A DNA stretch of 64,000 nt. Source: JAGNLV01 sp964612145. GTDB taxonomy: Bacteria > Zixibacteria > MSB-5A5 > GN15 > FEB-12. The notes beneath the pieces were generated by a model. The model had not been told where the DNA came from and made no database searches. It worked only from the letters and a program-made list of their open reading frames with translations. Shown in pieces: positions 16,437 through 24,300 of this stretch. Made by a program: the position numbers and the translations under genes. How positions within the stretch are numbered: position 1 is the first letter of the stretch; each line of letters starts with the position of its first letter. The stretch covers positions 124,001 to 188,000 of the forward strand of contig CAZTBP010000003.1 in assembly GCA_964612145.1 (NCBI GenBank), in the 5' to 3' direction.

Positions 16437-17597
16437 TTAGCTGTCAGAATCCTCACATCTGCCCGGTCCAATTTCGCCGGCGTTGAAGGCGTGCAGGTTG
16501 CGTCGCCACTGGACAAGGTTCTTCCACTGTTCGCGGCTGAAGGATCGGCGTGTCTCGACATAGTGGGCGGCAAGGAAGGCGTCGACTTCGGCGACAACGT
16601 CGGCGATAGCGGAGCCGTCGGCGCCGGCGGCGATATTCAGTTTAGCCGCCAGCAGTTCTTTGAGCAGCGGCTTGACGGCGTCGAAGTCATTGCGGCCGCG
16701 TCTGGAGTGCAAATACTCCATGGCGGTACAGTTGTTGTCAACCAGGATGCTTTGGTTGCCGTTGGGTTCGCCGAGCCAGACGGGGAGCATCGGCGAGAGC
16801 AGGTCTTCGTTCTTGAACGGTCCGCAGCCGGAGTGGCGGGCCCAGAAAGGAGCGACGTGGGTGCAGTCAAAGAGAACGTCGGAGGAGTCCGGTTCCTGTA
16901 CATCGCTGGAGTCCGGTTCCGGGTCGATTACGTCGCTGGTGTCGCCGGAGGTTTCGTCGAAGACCGGCAGGTCGAACCAGAGAAGGCTCTGGAATTCGAT
17001 GCCGCCGGCGTCGGAGTAGCCCACAAAGAGGACATCATCGAAGCCATAGTTGACATCGGGCAGGCGCTGGTCGATGAAAGCGTCTTTGCCGACAGGGAAG
17101 CTTTCGCAGGAGTCGCCCTCGGGGGTCGAATAGCAGATCTCCAGGTAGGGCTGAAGCATGGCGGCATCGGAGGAAAAAAAGGTTGCCTGGGGATTGACCA
17201 GCACGGGCTGGTCGAGGACGATGCCGTGGTTTTCGACAGAGCCGTCGAGCCAGCTTACAGCGCGGGCGGTAATATCGACCGACTGCCAGCCCATGGCGCT
17301 GGGCGTGAAAGAGGCGTCGATATCGCCGCCAAAAGCGCTGCCGAAGCTGTTGTAGGTTACGCTGGAGTCGCTCCAGGGTGAGAGGACGCGGTGTACGTTG
17401 ACCTGTTCGACGCTGGGTCCGGAGCAATAGAGGTACAACGAGGCTGAGGTTACAGCCTCGGGACCGTAGGCGGCAAGTTTCCGGGCAAACGTATCACCGT
17501 CGAATCCGGCCGTTCCAACCGGATTTTGTTCGGTGCTGCAGGCGATTACCAACAGGGCAATCGTCACAGCTATCAGGGGTAGTGCAAATTTCCGCAT
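16437..17597 (-). CDS. Lipoprotein with DNRLRE-like domains
   Basis: A predicted surface or periplasmic lipoprotein of about 386 residues. The signal peptide FALPLIAVTIALLVIAC has a lipobox ending at Cys. The first module (about residues 45-140) carries the DNRLRE/CBM96-type pattern: SASLYLYCS, VNVHRVLSPWSDSSVTYNSF, then VDITARAVSWLDGS. A second partial module begins AFIDQRLPDVNYGFDDVLF. An acidic Pro/Ser linker follows (DPEPDSSDVQEPDSSDV). The C-terminal 150 residues are unrecognised and contain several Cys. The start at 17597 has GGAGGCG before it. Probably a cell-surface carbohydrate or adhesion protein (inference). Confidence 0.75.
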   Translation of the reverse strand: MRKFALPLIAVTIALLVIACSTEQNPVGTAGFDGDTFARKLAAYGPEAVTSASLYLYCSGPSVEQVNVHRVLSPWSDSSVTYNSFGSAFGGDIDASFTPSAMGWQSVDITARAVSWLDGSVENHGIVLDQPVLVNPQATFFSSDAAMLQPYLEICYSTPEGDSCESFPVGKDAFIDQRLPDVNYGFDDVLFVGYSDAGGIEFQSLLWFDLPVFDETSGDTSDVIDPEPDSSDVQEPDSSDVLFDCTHVAPFWARHSGCGPFKNEDLLSPMLPVWLGEPNGNQSILVDNNCTAMEYLHSRRGRNDFDAVKPLLKELLAAKLNIAAGADGSAIADVVAEVDAFLAAHYVETRRSFSREQWKNLVQWRRNLHAFNAGEIGPGRCEDSDS

Positions 17598-17932
17598 AAC
17601 GCCTCCTTCCCGACGAATCGGGTGCAGGTTTCTCTGGTGCTCTTTCATATGCAAACGGTGTGCGTGTTGACAGGGGAAGTCAGGTGAACTTGTAAGATGT
17701 TGTTGGGGAATAGAATAAACTGCTTCGTAGGCAGGGCGGGGGCGATTTGTCGGCTAAGCAACCTGTTTCATTTGAGAACAGTTGCTTAGATTCGGGACAA
17801 GAAGAGGTTGGGGCGGGATTGTGGAAATCGGGAGGAGAACGACGTGCGTTTTGCTCGATATTGCCTTATATTCGGAGTCCACGCGACGTGACAACGGAAC
17901 TGGAATACACAAATCGGAAAGGCAAAACAGGG
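17598..17932. other. Divergent intergenic region
   Basis: A 335-bp gap between divergent genes. It must hold promoters for both, but no convincing -35/-10 pair stands out by eye. An open frame continuous with the downstream hydrolase runs back to 17747 but has no ribosome site or family similarity. Confidence 0.35.
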
Positions 17933-18469
17933 ATGCTGAAGAAAGATGATGCTGTGCTGGTGGTGGTTGATATTCAGGGGAAGCTGGCAACGCTGATGCA
18001 TGACAAGGAGAATTTCTACCAGAACGTGATTCGGATGATCGATGGGGCCAGGGCGTTGGAAGTGCCGGCGATCTGGACCGAGCAGCTTCCGGACAAATTG
18101 GGGAAGACGTTGCCGCAGATCAAGGAGCATCTCTCGGGTGATCCGCTGGTGAAGAACACGTTTTCGTGCTGTGGTGATGTCAATTTTAAGCAGGCGCTAA
18201 AGGAGACGGGGCGCAGGCAGGTTTTGCTTACGGGGATGGAAACGCACGTTTGTGTGTATCAGACGGCGCTGGATCTGCTCGAGGATGGGTACGAGGTATA
18301 TCTGGTGACGGATGCGGTGTCGTCGCGGATAGCCTATAACAGGGAGCTGGGCATTCAGGTGATTAAGGATGCGGGGGCGAAGCTGACAAGTGTAGAGATG
18401 TGCCTGTTTGAGATGCTGGTGGTGGCGCAGGGTGATCGGTTCAAGCAGGTTATCCAGATAGTGAAGTAG
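17933..18469 (+). CDS. Isochorismatase-like cysteine hydrolase (YcaC type)
   Basis: A cytosolic cysteine hydrolase of about 178 residues. The N-terminal strand DAVLVVVDIQGKL supplies the catalytic Asp. The nucleophile Cys107 is in TGMETHVCVYQTAL, preceded by the conserved cis-peptide region. VTDAVSSR closes the active site. The length and the METHVC form match YcaC-like members rather than true isochorismatases. The natural substrate is unknown. ATG 17933 aligns with the family start; an upstream extension to 17747 is probably not coding. Confidence 0.9.
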   Translation: MLKKDDAVLVVVDIQGKLATLMHDKENFYQNVIRMIDGARALEVPAIWTEQLPDKLGKTLPQIKEHLSGDPLVKNTFSCCGDVNFKQALKETGRRQVLLTGMETHVCVYQTALDLLEDGYEVYLVTDAVSSRIAYNRELGIQVIKDAGAKLTSVEMCLFEMLVVAQGDRFKQVIQIVK

Positions 18470-18491
18470 CGAGCCGGTTTTCGGAGCAGAG

Positions 18492-18525
18492 AAAGGGCCC
18501 GGATGAATTCCGGGCCCTTTTCTTG
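18492..18525. terminator. Bidirectional rho-independent terminator
   Basis: A 12-bp stem AAAGGGCCCGGA / TCCGGGCCCTTT with a 5-nt loop and a short T-run. It lies between the converging hydrolase and DUF5335-like genes and can serve both. Confidence 0.88.
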
Positions 18526-18533
18526 TTTTCCAG

Positions 18534-19028
18534 TTAGTTGGCGAGCTCTTCTTTGGCGAACCGGATGGCCTGTTCTGCTTGAATCCAGTCTTCGAAGTCG
18601 CGGCCGTGGTCGGCGCCTCGGTGTTCGAAGAGCGTGTAGGCCAGTTTTTCGACCAGTTCGCGATCTGACTCGGTGGGGTTGTTGCCGGTGATCTCGAGGG
18701 TGATTTCGGCACCGTCGACAGACGACATTTTCAGGCGGGTGGATCGGTCCTGGTCGTCTTTTTCGTGGCTGACACTATTGGGCCGGCTGAGCCGGAGGAG
18801 CGGCTCGGTGGTGTGGTCCGGCTCGTGTCGGGCGGTGAAGAGTTGGAAACCGTCGATTAGCCGTCCCTTTTTGCCAATGGTCACGCCCAGCAGCGGCGTA
18901 TCGGCGGCGATACGCCGCGTGTTACCGTCGGTGGTCGTAACGGAGACCGTGACGGTGCGGAAGCGGTTTTGTTGGTTAAAGCGTTTGAAAAAGCGTGACC
19001 AGTTATTTCTTTTGACTTCGCCGGTCAT
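18534..19028 (-). CDS. DUF5335/DUF2934-like protein
   Basis: A cytosolic protein of about 164 residues with two recognisable parts. The N-terminal NNWSRFFKRFNQQNRFRTVTV and a beta-rich middle resemble DUF5335. The C-terminal segment (LAYTLFEHRGADHGRDFEDW followed by IQAEQAIRFAKEEL) matches DUF2934, a short helical motif often found in stress-related small proteins. The start at 19028 has an AAGGAGG site. Function is unknown; family calls are from motif resemblance only. Confidence 0.65.
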   Translation of the reverse strand: MTGEVKRNNWSRFFKRFNQQNRFRTVTVSVTTTDGNTRRIAADTPLLGVTIGKKGRLIDGFQLFTARHEPDHTTEPLLRLSRPNSVSHEKDDQDRSTRLKMSSVDGAEITLEITGNNPTESDRELVEKLAYTLFEHRGADHGRDFEDWIQAEQAIRFAKEELAN

Positions 19029-19226
19029 ATTTACCTCCTTGAATCGTGGCGTCATATCTATTTATCGGCTGTTAAGGCTTGACGGATAAGCGTGGTCCTG
19101 GTTGGTTAAGGGAAGTTCATAATCTCATTAATGTTGTGTTGCGGGCCGGATTTTTTGGCACGAACGGGCTGTTGATGAGTTACAAAGCATGTGGAACTAG
19201 GAATTTTTCACAGAAAGAGGAGCAAA

Positions 19227-20006
19227 ATGAGTTTGAAGAGAGCGATGTTGAGTATGGTAATTGGGGCCGCGATGTTGTTTGTGGGGGCAGGAGCGGTATC
19301 GGCTGACGTGTATAGTAAGACAGTGACGGTGACGGATGCGTTTGAGATGCAAGGGCAGGTAATGCCGGCCTCGGCGGACACGGCCGTTTCCTGGATGACG
19401 GACGGAATGGCGGCGATGCAGGCCGGCAACAGCCGCATAATTCTCCGTGCCGACGAGGGCAAGTTTTACATGGTGGACGACGATCAGAAGGCGTATGTGG
19501 AAATGCCGTCAGACGTTTTTGGGGCAATGCTTGAGGAGGTCACCGAAGAAGATGCGGCGATGGCTGATTCGGTCAGGGATATGATGGAGCGGATGGGGCA
19601 AGACATTGGTGTTACAATACAGAAGACTGACGAGACGAAGAAGATTCGTGAGTGGAACGCCACGAAGTATGACATTGTCATGACGCTGCCGATGGGCAAG
19701 ATTGAAATGGAGAACTGGATCACCCAGGACGTCGAGTTTGACTGGAATCTCATGCGGGCGTTGAACATGGGCTCGCTGGCGATGTTCCCGGGTATCGAGA
19801 GTGTCTTTGACGAGATAGCGAAGCTTGAAGGGGTCACGGTGACGAATATTTCGACGATGGTAATGATGGGTACGCCGGTAACATCGACGACGGAGATGAT
19901 CGAGTATGAGGGTGACCGTGAGGCGCCGGAAGGGATCTATGAGATTCCGGAGGAGTATACGAAGAAGGATCGTCAGAGTATGATGGGCGGCATGGGCGGC
20001 CGATAG
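19227..20006 (+). CDS. Exported DUF4412-like protein
   Basis: A secreted protein of about 259 residues. Signal peptide: LKRAMLSMVIGAAMLFVGAG ending at VSADVYS. The mature part has alternating strands and segments seen in DUF4412 proteins: AVSWMTDGMAAM, RADEGKFYMVDDDQKAYVEM, then KIREWNATKYDIVM. The C-terminus is Met/Gly-rich (MMGGMGGR). The fold may resemble LolA/LppX-type lipoprotein carriers, but that is uncertain. GAGGAGC ribosome site before ATG 19227. Probably periplasmic. Confidence 0.7.
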   Translation: MSLKRAMLSMVIGAAMLFVGAGAVSADVYSKTVTVTDAFEMQGQVMPASADTAVSWMTDGMAAMQAGNSRIILRADEGKFYMVDDDQKAYVEMPSDVFGAMLEEVTEEDAAMADSVRDMMERMGQDIGVTIQKTDETKKIREWNATKYDIVMTLPMGKIEMENWITQDVEFDWNLMRALNMGSLAMFPGIESVFDEIAKLEGVTVTNISTMVMMGTPVTSTTEMIEYEGDREAPEGIYEIPEEYTKKDRQSMMGGMGGR

Positions 20007-20032
20007 ACGATTCGGGGGGCAAGTGTTTTATG

Positions 20033-20063
20033 GCGGCAGGTTCTTCGGGACCTGCCGCTTTTT
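20033..20063 (+). terminator. Rho-independent terminator
   Basis: GCGGCAGGT (20033-20041), 8-nt loop, ACCTGCCGC (20050-20058), TTTTT. It ends the exported-protein gene. Confidence 0.9.
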
Positions 20064-20138
20064 CTGTTGTTGCCAGGAGGGGTAGATTGGTGTAGAATTG
20101 GCCAAGATTTCGCAAATTTTTGTGAAGGAAGAGGCGGT

Positions 20139-20870
20139 ATGCAGTGGTATGAGTTTTATGATCTTTCCGAGCGGTATCATCGGTTGATAAATCCGTCGTC
20201 GCCGGAGAAGGTGATCAAGGCGGGTGAGGTGGCCGGGATGAGTGAGGGGAGGCGGGTGATTGAGTTTGGGGCGGGGTTTGCTGAGCCGCTGGTTTTGTGG
20301 GCGGAGCAGTTTGGTATTACCGGAGTGGGGGTGGAGTTTCGGCCGTATGCCTGTCAGCGGGCGCGGGAGCGGATCGCAGAAAGGGGTCTGGGGGATCGGA
20401 TACAGATTGTTGAGGGGGATGCGAAGGCGTATGAGTTTGAGCGGGGAGTGTATGATGTTGGTGTTTGCCTGGGGGCATCGTTTATTTGGGAAGGGTACCG
20501 TCGTACCGTACAAGTACTTAAGCAAACTATTCAGCAGGACGGCAAGTTGATAATCGGGGAGGTGTTTCAGGCGCACGCGAATGTTCCGCCGGAGTCGGCG
20601 AAAAAGGACGGGATGATGACGATGGCTGAGTTACTGGAGATTACGGGTGAGGAGGGGCTGGTGATCGAGTATTTCCAGTTGTCGAATAGTGATGAGTGGG
20701 ATAGCTATGAATCGGCCAACTCGCGGAGTTTTTGTGCGTGGCTTCGGGAAAATCCGGATCATCCGGATCGGGCGGCGGTGAAAGAGAAATTTTTTGAGTG
20801 GCAGTGTGACTATTTAATGCGGGGGAGGCTGGACTGTGGGTGGGGTATTTTTGTTCTCGGTTCCGTCTAA
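20139..20870 (+). CDS. Class I SAM-dependent methyltransferase
   Basis: A cytosolic methyltransferase of about 243 residues. Motif I is RRVIEFGAGFAEPLVLWAEQ. It is followed by GVGVEFRPYACQRARERI (acidic residue for SAM ribose), then IVEGDAKAYEFERGVYDVGV and an LIIGEVF strand. The pattern is of the small-molecule SAM methyltransferase type. The start at 20139 has GGAAGAGG before it; the frame upstream overlaps a terminator. The acceptor substrate is unknown. Note the unusual density of GGG-containing codons. Confidence 0.85.
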   Translation: MQWYEFYDLSERYHRLINPSSPEKVIKAGEVAGMSEGRRVIEFGAGFAEPLVLWAEQFGITGVGVEFRPYACQRARERIAERGLGDRIQIVEGDAKAYEFERGVYDVGVCLGASFIWEGYRRTVQVLKQTIQQDGKLIIGEVFQAHANVPPESAKKDGMMTMAELLEITGEEGLVIEYFQLSNSDEWDSYESANSRSFCAWLRENPDHPDRAAVKEKFFEWQCDYLMRGRLDCGWGIFVLGSV

Positions 20871-21116
20871 GGATTGTTGAAGATCGGCAAGTGGCTTTTG
20901 TGTGCGGGGGCGAACAGGGCTGAGCTAAGCATAAGGAGCAATTTGAGATAGGGTTATGACAAAAACTGTCGCGAGAGAGTTGTTGAAGAACCGGGTGGTT
21001 TCGTTGTAGAGGGTATTGATTGGGCTCGTTCGGTCTTTCTTAGAAATTCGGGAACCTTTTGTTAGTATGAAGTGTTTTTTCCTTGACAATAGCGACAAAG
21101 ATTCGTAAATCCGCTA
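20871..21116. other. Intergenic region upstream of the small-RNA promoter
   Basis: No gene is supported. Near the right end a perfect 8-bp inverted repeat CAATAGCG (21087-21094) / CGCTATTG (21112-21119) overlaps the -35 box of the next promoter. This is a typical arrangement for a repressor or activator site. Confidence 0.45.
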
Positions 21117-21144
21117 TTGACAACGGGCGAAAAAAGATTATTAT
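21117..21144 (+). promoter_or_regulatory. Sigma-70-type promoter
   Basis: A perfect -35 TTGACA (21117-21122), 16-nt spacer, and -10 TATTAT (21139-21144), predicting a start near 21151. A second TTGACA lies at 21083-21088 and may be a minor promoter. Confidence 0.75.
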
Positions 21145-21150
21145 GCGGGT

Positions 21151-21266
21151 GCATAAGAAAAGCCCCCTAGAAACCCTGCCTGTCCCCCCTCCCGTGTGCT
21201 CAAGCCCAACAGGCAGGGTTTCCTCCTTTTAGGAAGCACTGTCATCACGACAGTGCTTCTCTTTTT
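21151..21266 (+). ncRNA. Candidate small RNA with C-rich loop and own terminator
   Basis: About 115 nt from the predicted start to the T-tract. Hairpin 1 is a perfect 14-bp stem GAAACCCTGCCTGT / ACAGGCAGGGTTTC (21170-21183, 21209-21222) with a 25-nt loop containing CCCCCCTCCCG, complementary to GGAGG-type ribosome sites. Hairpin 2 (GAAGCACTGTC-ATCAC-GACAGTGCTTC, 21233-21259) plus TCTTTTT is an intrinsic terminator. It is either a trans-acting regulatory RNA or an attenuated leader of the kinase gene that follows. Confidence 0.6.
21233..21266 (+). terminator. Rho-independent terminator of the small RNA
   Basis: A perfect 11-bp stem with ATCAC loop, followed by TCTTTTT. It lies 84 nt before the preferred kinase start. 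Confidence 0.9.
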
Positions 21267-21349
21267 GTCAGGTTCAGGGGGTGTGGTTGCCGCTGTCTTG
21301 CCCGTGGCTTTTGGGTTGGCTTTTTGGGCAAAATTCTTATCTTTTCATT

Positions 21350-24300
21350 ATGGTAAGTTTGCTCAGGGTTTTGTTTCGGTATATCGTGCCGGGTCTATTT
21401 CTGATTCTTGTCGGTGTGTCGGCGTGGGGTGAACCGGAGCGGTTGTCGATTTTGGTCACGGATGATACTCGATTTCTTCCGCTGCATTTTGACGTACTCG
21501 GAGTTCATTCTTCCCAATCCGGTGTCGAGCCGATTCATATTCCCCGCCAGATTTATCGGCCGGCGCGCTTGCCGGGAGACACGGCGTTGTACATTCGGGG
21601 TTACAATACGGCGCCGTATCAGGATGTTCCGTCGCAGTTTTCATTCATGGACTACACCAATAATAGGATAATCGATGACAACCCGATCTGGATGACGATC
21701 CACGATTATCGGATTATTTCGGATCAGGTTTCGGGGGATACGGTTATCATTGCGTTCGGGCATCGCAACGACACGGCGTATGCGGCCAAGCTCCTGCCGA
21801 CCGGGGATTCCATCACCTGGCTTTTTCTGGCGACGGGTGAAGATTTGACGGGTGATGGTACGTGGCATCCGGAGGTAGGAATTCACGCGGTGATGGACTA
21901 CGATTACGACGGGCGTCAGGAGCTGTTGGTTAAGGTACACGCCGCCCGGGATCTTCGGCCGCGACTTCTGCTGAGTATCGAGGTAGAGGGACCGAGTATA
22001 CAGTGGTCGTTGCCGGTTGCCGGGGGAATAAGGAATCCGATTGTTCTGGCCGGTGACAGTGCCGAGCCGCGGCTCGTTTTCACAACGTCCAATTCGAAGC
22101 AGGGGGGGCGTGACGCGAGATTCAGTGATATGTGGGGCTACTTCACGGTGCTTGACGCGAACTCAGGTCGGATTGTGCTCAATCGGGTTGTGAATATGGA
22201 TTACGGGGGGACGGGAATGATTCCGAGCCTGCGGGAGAATGAGTTTTTCGTGTCCAATTCGGTTGGGTTTCTGGCGCCGGATGATACGGTGGATTTTCCG
22301 GAGGAGGTGTACCGAGTCAGCCGGGTGTCTATTGACGGGACGGTGCTGGGGTCAGCGGAGTTTGATAACCAGGTGCGGTCGCTCTGGCCGGCGAGTGTAA
22401 TGGGGATTGCGGGTGATGGGTTGTTTGTTACGACGACAAGGGGGAATTTGTATCAGCTCGATTCGGCGCTGCAAGTAGTCGCGTTTGCACCGGAGACTGA
22501 AGTACATAGCTTTATTACTCAGCTTGTTCCGGAGGCAGGGGGGGACACATTGATTGTGCTGGGAACGACCAAAGGGGCTGCGGTTATGGACCGCGAGTTT
22601 GATCAGCTTGGCCTGATGCCGGGTTCGGCGGGCTATATCGAGCCGCTTGTGTATGAAGGTGTTGGCGGGCAGCGGGTGTTTATGTCGTCGGGAGGCGGAG
22701 GCAGTACGACCTTCGTAGTGATGCGCAGGAGTATCTTTGATTATGTTCGGACACTGGTCGTACAGTATGACATTTATCTTCTGCTGAGTATCATTGTGCT
22801 GCTGGCGGGGCTGGTCTATGTCAATCACAGGCGGTATCGGACGCTTCGGAAGCTGCGCCAGCGGGAGGCTAATTTTCAGGCGTTCTGCGAAGCGTCGCCC
22901 GATCTCATATTTGATATGAACAGGGACGGGGTTTTCTTAGATTATCAGACGCGGGATTCCTCGCAGTTGTTGTTTCCGCCGGAGCAGTTTGTTGGTCGGC
23001 CGGTGACGGAAGTTATGGGGGCTGAGGCTGGCGCCAGGATACTGGATCAGATTCGCCGGGCTCTTTCCACGAATTCGATGCAGACGCTTGAGTATGCAAT
23101 TGAGCGGGACGGCCGTGCCTACTCGTATGAAGCGAGGGTGGCCCCGGTAAGCAAAACAGAGGTGCTGGCGGTTATTCGTGACATAACCGATCAACGAATG
23201 GCGGAAGAAGAACTGCGGGCGTCTGAACGGGCCTTGCGGGCGAGTGAGCAGCGGTTTCGCAGTCTTGTTGCCAACGTGCCCGGGGCGATTTATCGGTGTG
23301 CGCTGGATGATTGGTGGACAATGGAGTTCATCAGTGAGGAGGTCGGGTCGATCACCGGATATCCGGCCTCAGATTTCATCAACAATGAAAGACGAGCGTT
23401 TTCGTCGATTATTCATCTCGAAGATCGTGAGATGTTAACGCGCCAGATTCATTCGGCGGTGTCCGGTCATCAGCCGTATTTTTTAGAGTACCGAATAGTT
23501 CACCAGTCGGGTGAGATTCGCTGGGTAAGTGAACAGGGTCAGGCGTTGTTTTCTTCGGAGGGTGAGGTTGTTTGTCTCGATGGCGTGATGTTTGATATTA
23601 CGGAGCAGAAGCAGGCTGACTGTGCGCTTCGGGAATATGAAGAGAAGACACGGGCGCAGTACAAGGCTATTCCGGTGCCGACGTATACGTGGCAGCGGGC
23701 CGGTGATGATTTTGTGCTGATCGATTACAATGATGCGGCGGTGGAAATAACCGACGGGGGGGTGGCGAAGATGATTGGGATACGGTGTCGCGAGATGTAT
23801 GCCGATCAGATGGAGATTTTTCACGATATAGAGACCTGTTTCCGTGAGCGGCGCACGATCAACCGGGAGATGCAGTATCATTTTGTGTCGACGGATCGGA
23901 CATTGGATCTGTCGATTCGCTACGTTTACATTCCCAACGACATGGTGCTGATTCACACGGAAGATATTACTGAGCGGGTGCATTCGCGGCAGCAGCTGCA
24001 GACGCGGCTTCGGTACGAAGCTGGCCTGGCAAGGTGTTCGCGGACGCTGCTGGCGTCGGTGGCCATGGAGGATACAATCAACGAAGCGTTAAAGCATCTG
24101 CTGGAGGCTTCGCGGGTTTGCCGCGTATACCTGTTTGAGAATTTCGAGGATGGTCAGCTCGGGCTGTGTATGCGGCAGACGAATGAGGTATGTCGGGAGG
24201 GTGTCGAGTCGTATCTGGATGATCCTGTTTTGCAGTGCCTGCCGTACAGCGGTGACCGGGAGTACGTACGGGCTATGTTGTCGCGAGGCCAGGCGTTTGG

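Noticed and set aside
17747..17932. N-terminal extension of the isochorismatase-like protein
   Set aside because: No ribosome site, no signal peptide, and the family starts at about 17933.
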